From Histomonas meleagridis (taxonomy: Eukaryota; Parabasalia; Tritrichomonadida; Dientamoebidae), in the NCBI GenBank assembly GCA_020186115.1, contig WSYJ01000138.1, positions 920,134 through 984,133 of the forward strand: a stretch of DNA of 64,000 bases. Reading direction: 5' to 3'. Below are positions 30,594-43,000 of this stretch, piece after piece. Both the position numbers and the translations under genes were made by a program. The notes below the pieces were generated by a model. The model was given only the letters and a program-made list of their open reading frames with translations. It did no database searches and was not told the origin of the DNA. Each line of letters opens with the position of its first letter. Position 1 is the stretch's first letter.

Positions 30594-31374
30594 TAAATAT
30601 TCTGAATTATGAATTTTGTTGAAAACATTCTTTAAAATGAAAAATTTTAATTTATCAAATTGCAATTTCATATGAAATCAGTTATTATTAATTTTTTGTT
30701 TGTTTAAAATAATTGTTAAATATTGTAAAATGTGTTTCATTAAATCTTTGATTTCCATGAAAATGAATTTCAAATGGCATTTTACTAAAATAGATGCATG
30801 GCATGAAATCGACAACAATAACTTTGCTTCTTGTACTAATTAGCACCTTGTTTTATTTTTATCTTCTTTTTTGAGTGATGTGAGAACTTCTTCCAATTTA
30901 ACATTTCCTTTTTCCAAATTGTAATTGTCTTCTTCAACTTGATCAAGTTTAATTCTGATATCAACAATTTTTTTTGTATATTTTAAACAATTTCTTCGAA
31001 TTGATCAAGTGTTTCGTCATGCAATAAAAATTTATGGTTCTTATTTCTTTTTGATTCTTGATGTTTTGTTGATTTAATTTTGGTATTTGTGAAAATATTT
31101 TCTTTTGTTTATTTCGTCTTGGAGAATTTTGTTCAGTATTTTCGTAATTAGTTCGGTGTCTGTGTGTAATTTATTATAAATCTATCATAAAACCAGATAA
31201 AGAATAATTTTGTTTCGTGAGCTGAAATATAACATTTAATTTTATCTCAATATTTTATGAATTCCGTATATGAACATTCCGTTATAAAATAAGAGACATA
31301 ATTTGAATATTTTAAGAATATATTTCGCTTTTATATTAATGTTTTATTGTTTTCATTAAATAATTATTGAATAT
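30594..31374. other. duplicated intergenic sequence
   Basis: Inverted near-identical copy of 15376-16155, lying between the BEACH fragment and the 3' end of ankyrin B. Confidence 0.8.
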
Positions 31375-34300
31375 TTAACTGTGCTCACATTGTGATTTTC
31401 TTGATTTTTTCTCGAATTAAATCCACTATTTCTGTGTAACCCTTTTTAGATGCTATCTTAAGAGCTGTTTCAAATAATTTAAATTATTTCTAAATATCAT
31501 ATTAAAATTTCAAATTATTAAAATAAATATTAATTAAAACAAATAAATATTTTTAGCTTCAATATCAATTCCTTCTTGTTCAAGAAGTAATTTAACTACT
31601 TCTATATGACCATATTCACATGCATACATAAGTGCTGTTTTATATATTTTTACAACATAAAAAATATAAAAATAATTATCAAATAAAGTATATAAATAAG
31701 TTTAGCATTAATATCAATTCCCTTTTGTTCAAGAAGTAATTTGACCATTTTTGTATCACCATTTTTAGATGCTTCCATAAGCGTTGTGCGAAATAATTTA
31801 AAGAAATTCCAAAAATTTTATTAAAACATCCAGTTATTGAAATAAATTTTAAATAAAGCAAATAAATATTTTTAACATTAATATCAATTCCTTCTTGTTC
31901 AAGAAGTATTTTAACTATTTCTGTATGACCATTTAAAGATGCAAATATAAGTGCTGTATTAAATAATTTAGATAATTTCCAAATATTATTTTGAAATACT
32001 ATAAAATTATTAAAATAAATATTAAATAAAACAAATAAATATTTTTAACATTAATATCAATTCCTTCTTGTTCAAGAAGTATTTTAACTATTTCTGTATG
32101 ACCATTATAAGATGCACACATAAGTGCTGTATTAAATAATTTAGATAATTTCCAAATATTATTTTGAAATACTATAAAATTATTAAAATAAATATTAAAT
32201 AAAACAAATAAATATTTTTAACATTAATATCAATTCCTTCTTGTTCAAGAAGTATTTTAACTATTTCTGTATAACCTTTTGAAGATGCTAAAATAAGTGC
32301 TGTATTAAATAATTTAAATAATTTCCAAATATTATTTTGAAATCCAAAATTATTAAAATAAATATCAAATAAAACAAATAAATATCTTTAGCATTAATAT
32401 CAATTCCTTCTTGTTCAAGCAGAAATTTAACTATTTCTATGTGCCCTTGCGAAGATTCTTGCACAAGTAAATTTCCAGATAATTTGAATTAATCATAAAC
32501 AACACAACTAAACATGAAATTAATAATTTAAATATTTGAAACATTCATGTCAATTCCTTTTTGTTCAAGAAGTAATTTAACTATTTCTGTATGACCTTTC
32601 CAAGATGCCCACAGAAGTGCTGTATCAAAAATTTTAAATAATTTCCAAATATTATTTTGAAATAAGAAATTATTAAAATAAATTTTATTTTTAGCATTAA
32701 TATCAATTCCTTCTTGTTCAAGAAGTATTTTAACTATTTCTGTATGACCATTAAAAGATGCCTCAATAAGTGCTGTATCAAAAATTTTAAATAATTTCCA
32801 AATATTATTTTGAAATAAGAAATTATTAAAATAAATTTTATTTTTAGCATTAATATCAATTCCTTCTTGTTCAAGAAGTATTTTAACTATTTCTGTATGA
32901 CCATTATAAGATGCACACATAAGTGCTGTATTAAATAATTTAAATTATTTCCAAATATTATTTTGAAATATAAAATTATTAAAATAAATATTAAATAAAA
33001 CAAATAAATATTTTTAGCATTAATATCAATTCCTTCTTGTTCAAGAAGTATTTTAACTATTTCTGTATGACCTTCTGAAGATGCTCTAATAAGTGCTGTA
33101 TTAAATATTTTAAGTAAATTCCAAATATTATTTTGAAATATCAAATTATTAAAATAAATATTAAATAAAACAAATAAATATCTTTAGCATTAATATCAAT
33201 TCCTTCTTGTTCAAGAAGTATTTTAACTATTTCTGTATGACCATTTGAAGATGCAAATATAAGTGCTGTTTGAAATAATTTAAATAATTTCCAAATATTA
33301 TTTTGAAATATAAAATTTTTGAAACAAATATTAAATAAAACAAATAAATATCTTTAGCATTAATATCAATTCCTTCTTGTTCAAGAAGTATTTTAACTAT
33401 TTCTGTATGACCATTTAAAGATGCATACTTAAGTGCTGTATTAAATAATTTAGATAATTTCCAAATATTATTTTGAAATATCAAATTATTAAAATAAATA
33501 TTAAATAAAACAAATAAATATCTTTAGCATTAATATCAATTCCTTCTTGTTCAAGAAGTATTTTAACTATTTCTGTATGACCATTTAAAGATGCAAATAT
33601 AAGTGCTGTATTAAATAATTTAAATGATTTCCAAATATTATTTTGAAATATAAAATTATTAAAATAAATATTAAATAAAAACAAATAAATATCTTTAGCA
33701 TTAACATCAATTCCTTTTTGTTTTAAAATGTATACAACAAGTTCAATATTTCCTGAAAATGAAGCAATAATTAAAATATTTTCTGGAAGTTTATTATTTT
33801 TAAGGAAATATTTTACAAGAAAAATATTTCCAATTTTTGCTGCTTTATTAATGATATTTTCATTAATTTTCATTCCTTCTTTTTCTAAATATGTAAAAAT
33901 TTCATAATTAAAATATGAAACGCATTTTACTCCTAATTTTTTTAAATTATTAATATCTTCGATTTTATTTTCATAAAGATAATGAAAAATATCATTTCGA
34001 TGAAAAATAATTGCTGTTTCATATGCATTTTGAAAAGATGAATGATTTTGTTCACATAAATGAATAATTTCTTCATTTCCACCTGCAACAGCGTATTTAC
34101 CTGTATTTTCTACATTTGCACCATTCATAAGTAAATATTTAAAACATAAAAAAAAAAAAAAAAATGCTGCATAATCAATTAATGTAACATTTCTTTGATT
34201 AATGAAAGAAAACCTTTCATAAAGTGATGGTTTAATTGTTTGATTAAAATCGAGTTCTTTTTGTGATGATATTTCTTGAAGTTTTTCTATTTCATCATTT

Positions 34301-34863
34301 CGAATTATTTTAGCAATTTCTTTTGGATTAACTCCTTCTTTAATTAATTGCTTATGAAGTTTCCAATCATTCTTCGAAAGTTCTTCATAAGAAATATTTT
34401 CCTCAATAAATAAATATTCATATTCATTTGATTTATCTTGATTAATATGAACAAAAAATGGATTAAATGTATTTTTGATGAATTTTGATTCAAGTAAATT
34501 ATACTTAATCATGTAACTAAGTAAATAAAATGATTCTTGTGTGTTTTCTTTAAGAAGAAATTGAGAAAACAAATTTATTATTTTTGTGCTGATTTTATTA
34601 TTTACTTCAAATTTTTCAATTTCCTGTAATAATCTCAAATATATATCAAAATCATTATTATCAATCAAGAAAGAAGTATATATCATTCGGTATATAATGA
34701 TATCATAAGATATTGGATATTCTTTCCAAAACTTGCTGATAATAAAATTTGATGATTGCGCAAAATTATCGATATTCAAACCAAAGATTATGTTTTTGAG
34801 CGTTGTAAATGTTTCCCATTCGTTTTGAGATTTCTGGTTTGTTGCTGTTTGATTTTGGTGCAT
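31375..34863 (-). CDS. ankyrin gene B (DUF3447 type) with spacer-interrupted array
   Basis: Same family as gene A. The longest ORF begins at TTG (34911), but the family alignment and copy E favour the ATG at 34861-34863 (MHQNQTATNQKSQNEWETF). The N-terminal domain runs without frameshift through EELSKNDWKLHKQ, NPKEIAKIIRNDEIEKLQEI, the DUF3447 repeats and into the first module (ORF ends at 33481). The array then continues as about 14 modules to VDLIREKSRKSQCEHS and a stop at 31375-31377, identical to the end of gene A. Where relatives have GSVK after AAFF, this copy has FFFL from a 17-base T run (34148-34164 on +), keeping length and frame. If spacers are removed the product would have about 15 more ankyrin repeats. 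Confidence 0.7.
31500..33720 (-). repeat. ankyrin module array B
   Basis: About 14 modules. The marker TATCAATTCC (reverse complement of the GIDI codons) lies at 33534, 33364, 33194, 33024, 32854, 32701, about 32549, 32398, 32228, 32055, 31882, 31712 and 31563. Spacings are mostly 170 bp, with 173, 149-153 and one of 171. Two adjacent modules of about 153 bp have lost part of the spacer and read through in frame; the others shift frame. Confidence 0.85.
34148..34164. repeat. 17-base A run inside ankyrin B
   Basis: A homopolymer inside coding sequence that replaces the GSVK codons of the family with Phe-Phe-Phe-Leu, without changing the frame. Confidence 0.8.
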
Positions 34864-36040
34864 TTTGCTGCCTGCTAATTTGATATGAACCGCTGAATTT
34901 AATTCAAACAATTACGGTTATGAATTGGTGCTCAATTTAGTAATTTAATCCATCGACTCATTACATTTTAATTTTATCATTCTATGCATCTCATTTATTC
35001 ATTTAGTACTACCACCTTGTTTATACATTTTAAGAAAATAAACTACTATATTTTAGCATTGAGTTTTGTGGTTGTTGATCACTTTTTCTAGTTTAAAAAA
35101 CTTAAATACCTGTAAAAAGGACAAATAGCCTCATTTAAAACATGAAATTTTGAGTCTATGATATATATTTTCATTAATATTCTTTAGTTTTATTTAAATT
35201 TTATTGTGAAATGTTTAGCTTACACTACTCGATGATATTTGCATTTTCATATTCAAGAAAGTATTAATACTATTCAGAGTATTTCCAACTCTAACTGTCA
35301 ATAATGAAAATCTAATATCTCATGTTCTGAAGATAAATTATATAAATTAATTTGTTTTTATATGCTCAAAAATAATATCATTTATTTATTGGAAAATCTG
35401 TGTAAATATCAGAAATAAATAACTTTTTCAATATTTTATTTCGAAAAAATGCTTAATGATTTTCTCATATATGTAATGATTAAGAAAGGAAAAAATGAAT
35501 CAAAAAATATATAATATAAGCACAGCAATATAAAGATTAAATAAGGAAAGTATAATAATAAATAGAAATGGAAACAAATTACAATTAATTTCTTCAAAAA
35601 CAAAAGGAATATCGATTGATTGATGAAGCAAACCGTCAACGTACGATACAGTAAATTGACATAATGACGATTATAATCAATTTAAATTCAAACAAAATAT
35701 GAAATTATAATATATCGGATTATAACAGCAGAAATTTAAAAACTCGTCATATTTGGAATAAACATACTATAGTATATTACCATATTATTTTTATGAAGTA
35801 ATTATTTGAAAATTTGTGGATCTGACTCGGTACAAAATGCTATCGTCACTTTTTCACAGAAAAAAGAAAAAATTACTTTTTCAATGCATTATTGAATAGT
35901 TTACTTGTATGAGGTTTTATGCTAGAACGGTTCAATACTTTTTCAATACTATCTATCGTAATTAAATGAAAGCCTTTCGATCGTTTTAACTCTCAAATTC
36001 AACGGTAAAGTTTTTTCAAAAAGTTAAAAAAGGTTGGGAA
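34864..36040. other. long AT-rich intergenic region
   Basis: Nearly 1.2 kb without a supportable gene. Myb-like sites: ACGGTTA at about 34914 (upstream of ankyrin B), GAACGGTT at about 35926 and CAACGGTAA at about 36000 (upstream of the SNARE gene). Confidence 0.45.
36000..36009 (+). promoter_or_regulatory. Myb-like M3 promoter element
   Basis: CAACGGTAAA about 33 bases before the SNARE start codon. Confidence 0.4.
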
Positions 36041-36682
36041 ATGTCCAATCGATTTGATTCTCTCTTAAACCAAGTTCAAACACGACTTGAAGTCTTAGAG
36101 AACACAGCATCTGAATTCGGGAGCATGAAGTTAGACCAAAAAAGGCAAGCAGTTTCACGATCGAGAAGAGAGATCCAAACAATCCGCAATAACTTAGCTG
36201 AAATGGCAAGGCTAATTCAGACAATGCCACAGAGAGACAAAGAATTTTTTCAAACAGATCTAACATCATGCCAAGATTCATTCCAACAAATCCAAGTTCG
36301 ATATGATGCTTTAAATGACGCTTTACAAAAAGAAATCGAAAGCGCCAAACAAGCAGGCGAGGAAGGAGGTATTGATGAAGATCTTGCTCGGTCAAATCAT
36401 CAGAAAGGTATGGAAATTCTTGCAACCTTAAATAACACAATTGCTACAAACAAAGATACACTTAACACACAAGAGCACACGAAAAACACGTTAGCGGAAG
36501 ATCGAAAGTTGTTAGAGCACACTAGTGACAACTTGTATCAAATTGATAATGAAGCAGATAAAGGATTAGCAGCTGCAGGGCGTATGATCAAGAGAGGCCT
36601 AATGAACAAAGGAATCACGTGGGGGATTTGCGTTGTGCTTGCGATCATATTAGCAGTTATATTGTACCTTAAGATGAAATAA
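36041..36682 (+). CDS. Qb-SNARE, Vti1-like
   Basis: 213 residues with a C-terminal tail anchor (GICVVLAIILAVILYL, about 195-210) ending in a short KMK tail. Residues 1-100 form an N-terminal helical bundle (EVLENTASEFGSMKLDQKRQ, then SRSRREIQTIRNNLAEMARL). The SNARE motif at about 130-190 has regular heptads (RKLLEHTSDNLYQIDNEADK, then AAAGRMIKRGLMNKG) with a central Gln. The pattern LxxTSxNLxxI followed by MxxR and NK just before the anchor is that of Vti1/Gos1-type Qb-SNAREs, which work in Golgi-endosome fusion. Bos1/membrin is the alternative. Confidence 0.78.
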   Translation: MSNRFDSLLNQVQTRLEVLENTASEFGSMKLDQKRQAVSRSRREIQTIRNNLAEMARLIQTMPQRDKEFFQTDLTSCQDSFQQIQVRYDALNDALQKEIESAKQAGEEGGIDEDLARSNHQKGMEILATLNNTIATNKDTLNTQEHTKNTLAEDRKLLEHTSDNLYQIDNEADKGLAAAGRMIKRGLMNKGITWGICVVLAIILAVILYLKMK

Positions 36683-37016
36683 ATCATTTTCCATATTACA
36701 TCGAAACCGTTTTCTTAGGAAAAGTGCTCCGCTCGTTAACAAAAACTTCGATATTTGAATCGGTCAATCGTAAATCATTGAAAAGGAAAACAAATTTCCA
36801 AATATAAATATTTTGATGTAAACTGTTTTTTAACTCTAAATTTTAGAGTTTTTCATCTTTTTAAGTTTTTTTCTTCTCGAAAATTTTTTATGTTTTTTGA
36901 TGTAAAAGGGAAAGTCACTCGGACTTGAAACAGTTCACAAAATCACTTTTCGAATGCCCATTCAACTGGAACCGCTCAAAGCACCCAAATTAGGAAAGAT
37001 TCTTTGAGTGAATTTA
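36683..37016. other. intergenic
   Basis: Spacer between the SNARE and Piezo genes. It contains GGAACCGCTCAAAG (about 36968), a reverse Myb-like site about 45 bases before the Piezo ATG. Confidence 0.4.
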
Positions 37017-40000
37017 ATGAACGAATTATCAACGCCACTCGATAATTCGCAGGAATTGTTGATCGACCCAGAGAACCCGAAGCAACTCGTCGAGGAACAA
37101 AAGGATGAGAACGAAGATCAATCAGATGGTGAATCTCAAAGTGAAATTCAACTCGTCGAAACAAAGTCACATTCGCGCGTTGTAGCTATTATCACAGTGA
37201 TACTGATTGACTTGATCATACCACTGATGCTTGTTTTATCCGCAATATCTGCAATGCAAGTCTTAGGTATTGCCTTCTTACTTCTTCTTTATATCCATGT
37301 TTTCGTATCAAACTCTATCAAAACAAGCTTTACGCCGCTGAAGATATGTCTATCAATAGATTTCGCTATTAATTTAATCGTTTTCATCTTCGCAATCGTT
37401 GCATACAGCGTAGACTTCAGTCAAAGTGAGGCTATTCATATCATTGGACTTGACTTCAACAATATCATTTCCAAAAAGCCAACATTCAATCTGGTGACTT
37501 CACTCATAGCTATGATTGGTCAAATCACTGTGCTGTCAATGATTGGCATGAGCGATGTTCAAGAAGTATGCCAAATCCGTATTAATGTCTTTAATTCGTT
37601 AGGCTTCCAACTCTTCTTAGAGTTTTTCTGGGTTGTCTGCAATGCCTTCAATGCGTCCACTAATATGTCATATGTATATATTCCAATTTTAGCATATTTC
37701 ATATATTCCAATATATCACAATCAATTACAGGTCGTGTAGTTTTGCCCAAGTTCATTGTTTGGATTGTTATGTTATATTCATTGTTATTTGCACTGTTTG
37801 AACTATATATGGTATCTGATATTGCATATGAAGATAAGATTGAATCAGCCACCAAATATGTGTATATTGCACCAGATGCAACTAAAGCAGTGAATGTAGT
37901 TGCCGCAGTTATATTTGCGTTTATCTCCGCCCAAGAAATGTCAGCGCCAGGTTTAGACATCTGTAAGCCTAAGCCTATTCCATATGGATTATCATATATA
38001 TCACAAGGACTTTTATATATTGCATTCATTTGTGCATTTATCTATGGATGTTTCTATAGTAATTATTTCTCATTAGGTTGGATGTTAATTACATTTATGG
38101 CATCATTTGTACCATTTAACAAAACGCGTAAATTCTTTTTCCCATTATTAACAATCTTCTTCACAATTACATTTATCGTCATAATATTAACAACATTTGA
38201 TATTATTCCTGAACCACCTGATGAAGGTACTGAAAGAACAAAAGAGTTTTTGATGTTATTTGGATTATATCGATATTCACATGATTTTACATTTAGTTGT
38301 TGTGGATTCTTCTTAAATTGTTTCTTCGGATTAATTGGTCGAATGATTCGAGCACGTGTAGTAGCTGAGACTTATAAACCAGAAGAAGATGAAGTTAATA
38401 ATGAAACATTTGGCCAACGATTTAAACGTGGATTTAAGAAAGCTATGACATCATTTGTAGAATTTATATATATATTATTAAAGTTTGCAGCAATATTAGC
38501 AATTGTTACATTAGGTATTACTGTTGGATTTTATGAAAATCGTTTTGCTTATCATATCCTTGGAGTTATATTTATCATTGTTGTATTATTAGGTCTATAT
38601 AAAGTTTGGGTATTTAATATTCTTAAAACATTAACATTTTTAATAATAGTATTTGGAGCTTATTATAAGATTACTATTAATGATCGATGTATTAATCAAT
38701 TAAATGAATGTTTAATATTTGGACAATGGGATAATGATGTAAATAAAATGATTGACACAGGTTTAATACCACCAGTATCTCAATCATTTATGAGTTTTTC
38801 ATGGGGATTAGTCATCATATATATATTATCTGTATTTTTAACTATTAATACTAATGCATTAGTTATAGATATGCCCGGATTTATATCACAAGCATTGTTT
38901 TTAATTATAGCAATTTTACATTTCTTATATATGTTTTTATATGATACTAATTTCTTTAGTATATTGTTCTTATTAGTCGGCTTATCAATGATTACTTCAC
39001 AATATTTAAAGAATATTAAATGGATAATAGTTTCATGTTGTGCTTCTTCTATTATTATTTCAATATTATTATGTTTACAAATGTTATCACATTTTGATGG
39101 ACCACGTAATTTCTTAGCTTCAACTATACCATTTATAATTGATATATCTCATATTCATGGACCTAATGGTGATATTATAATATTAGCTATAACATTATTT
39201 TTGTCAACATTTGCATTAAATATGAAAGAAACTAAACAACCGAATTTTTATATTGCTGGAATTATATATGAAATTCGATTAATTTTGGATTTGTTTTATT
39301 TCTATTTATGTTGGATCTTTATATTTGCTTTTAGTATTATTAATAATAATCCTTCATTCATTAAATTTATTATAATGTTATTCTTTGCTTTTGGTAAATG
39401 GTCAGCTCCAATATTTTATAAGATTCGAATTCCATTTTTAATATTTAATATAGTATATGCAGTAGCTCAATATGTATCACATATCTTTGGATTTGATGAT
39501 GTAACTCAATCATATTATCCTATAATGAATTATGTTGGTATGTATTTCTCTGCACCAGGAAAACCTACAAAATCAGAACGTAATATTTCATTATTATTAC
39601 AATTAATTGTTATGTTAATTGGTATATTTAATATACCTCCAGTAGATCGACATGAATCAGATCCACGTTATGAAGCTATGTTACCTACTAAGTTATATAA
39701 TGCTATATGTTCAATGTTACATCATTTCTTACCAGTTTTAATACAAATTTCATTATGTACTTCTACATTATATAATCCTTCTATCTTTGGTTGGTTATCA
39801 TTTGTTATTATGATATTTGTTAACTTTAAACCTTCTGCATTAACTAATTCTGCTGGTGTTATTACTATATTATTTAATATTTGTTTCATCATTCAATATT
39901 TATTATATTTAGGTTGGCCTACTGGTATATTCCCTGGATATTTTAATGTGATGAAATATATTAATGAAACTTCTTTATCAGACGAAACTAAAGTCTTTAT

Positions 40001-43000
40001 AAATGATTGGTTAAGATGGGCAGGTGTTTATGATGTTAAATCAAAAGCTTTAATTTCAAATTGTATATCTGCTTATATATTTACATTTTATATGACTTGG
40101 AGTAATAATTTTGTAGATTATGATTCTAGATTTAATGCTTTACCTGAATTATTAAAGAAAGTTATTAGTTGGATAGTAACTTATATATTTGAAATATTAA
40201 TGTCTGTAATTTTAATTATAGCTGTAAGTATAGTTACTGTTGATGGATTTTTATTCTTTATTTTAGCTGCTTCTTTATTCTTGACTTCACAATTATTTGA
40301 ATATCCGAAATTGAAAACTTTATTCTTGTTATCGATTGTCACTTTCTGCGTAATTGCTTTACGTTTATTATCTAGAATGCCAATCTTTATAGAAACTGGT
40401 TTAGGTGAATGGATTAAACGTGCTTTTGATTTACCATTCCAAGGTGAATCTTCAACTGAATTTAATTGGATTATAATATATACTGTAGAAAGAGTTTGTA
40501 TTCATATCTTAAAGTCTAATATTTATGCAGAATGTTCAGGTGAACATTTAAGACATCAAGCATATAAATTCATACGTTCACGACAATTAAGTGTTATTGA
40601 AAAGATTGATCAAGAAATTCTAATTAAAAAACGTGAATTTGAAATGCAACAAATTCGTTCAATGACTGGTCAAAATGTAGAATTAATTATATCAAGTAAT
40701 AATAATAATGAAGTACAACAAAGTAAGAAACCTAAGAATAAGAATAAAAATGAACCTGAATCAGAGAAAGTAAAAGAAAAAGTTAACAAGAAAAAACAAA
40801 TTAAAAACACTGGAATTAACTTCATATTAAATATAATTCCAACATTAATTAATAAATTTGTGAAATTATTAGCAAGATCATTACCAGTTAATTCAGAAGC
40901 AGGTGTAAATGTATTAACTCTAGAATCAATTATAGTATTTATGAAGAAATATTTAAGGTCATTAAGTTTAGGTAGAGAATATAAACCAGATCTTAAAGAA
41001 ATTAACTTTTTGTCTTCATTACCACCTTCATTTCATTATCATTATCATATATTAGCAGATATAATGCATTATGATATCTATAATTCAGGTCAACGATTCC
41101 AATTATTTTTACGTTATATATTATTTTTCATTCGTAAAATTTCATTACCTTTATTAACGTTAATATCATTAATATTCTTTTATGTTAAGCCATATTTCTT
41201 TGGTTTCTTAATATTATTATTTGTATTAATATTATTACCTTTAGATATTAGATCACCAATTATTTATAGAGCTTTCTTCTCAATAATATTAATAATGTTA
41301 GGATTTAGAGCTTTATGTACAGTTGGTATATTACAAGAACAATTAGAAATATTATTAAATTCGGTACAAATTACTCAAATGGATATAAATGTAATATCAT
41401 TCTTTGGGTTAAATCCAAATGAATCATCAGTCTTAGAAATATTAGTATTTTTATGTGCTGAATTATATATAGCTGATCAAATCCAACAAATACAAATATT
41501 TTCACCTAAATATTATGATCAACAATTTAAGAAAGAATTGACTAATTACCCATTAGAATTTACTTATGGAGTAATTAATAATCCTGAAAATTCATTATCT
41601 TTATTATCTGAAGGTGTACCATTTATAGAGCAAATTAAACGATCTTTAAGTCGATTAGGTTTAATAGAAACTTATCATCGAGGTTATTTGTTTATAGTTG
41701 ATGTAATATCAATTATAACATTATTTGCTGAATGGAATAAATGGAGTCAAAATGATGCTTCTGCTAGTGGCGTCAGTATTACTCCTGCTTTTATATTTAT
41801 ATTATTAATACAATTCTTATTTATGGTCATATGTTATGCTTGTTGTTTAAATAATAATCGAATTGTTTTGTTCATTATTAACTTAATAATGTTTGTTTAT
41901 ACTTATATAATTGTATATATTTATTTGCCTACTTGTAATAGAACGACTTTTGCATCATTACAATTCTTCTTCTTTACAAGGTTTTGTTCACATTTAATTA
42001 TTTCTCATTTATGTTTTGTCGGTAGAACAATTTGTGCGTTGAAATTCCCTAATTTTGTTAAGGAATGGAGAAGTATTAACTTCTTTAATCGATTCATTCA
42101 TATATTCCCATATTTATTTGAAGTACAAACAATATTATTATGGATTTCTAAGCCTACTTATGTATCATTAATTGATTTCTTCATAATTAGAGATATTAAT
42201 ATGCAACTTGAAGCATTAATAGCTAGTCAAAAGAATCCTAAGAAGAACATTAAACATAAGAATACTTATAATATATTAATCAGTGCAATAATTTTGGCAC
42301 TTTTTGTTATTATTGTATTTGGTATCTTGTTCTTACTTTCAAGTAATTCTTCTTCTGGTACGAACAACCCTCCAATATCAGCCGAGATAGAGATAGGACT
42401 CACCAACTTCCCGCCTCTGTTCACTGTTCAAGGTGTAATTATGTCAATCACATCAAACCAACATCAACAATTTCACGATACAAGTATTGAAAATTTGAAT
42501 TCGTTAGTGCTGGCAAACGATGACTCTTTGTTTGTGGTGGGTTTCCCGACAGTTTCTTCTGAAAGTTGGATCCCTGATGATGATATATTACCTTCAATAA
42601 CAGAAACTTTGACCTCCCCAAATGAAGTGACACCTTATGTTAAATTTAGTTTATTCTTTACTGAGCCAACTTCAATTTCATCGGTTCAAAACGTTGAATA
42701 TCAAAATATAATTCAGCCGTTAACAGAACAACAAAAAATGGATTTGAATGATTTACTTAACGGTGGAAGTAGAGCTGAATTATTCCCAATTCCTTTGCCT
42801 TTAGCATTACTAATTCCAACTTCAGAAAGTATTAGAGGAATTGATAACTTCACAAGAGAAATGAGATTGGAACTTTTAGATGATACTTGGACAATTACAG
42901 GTGAAACTAATAATATTCCCGTGGAATTCTTAAGAACTGAAGGTTATACTATGGTAATTTGGTCACAGCCTGTAAGTGGTAATTTGTTGGGTTCTTCATC

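Noticed and set aside
34864-34911. Longer start (TTG) for ankyrin gene B
   Set aside because: Non-ATG, and homology with copy E begins at the ATG at 34863.
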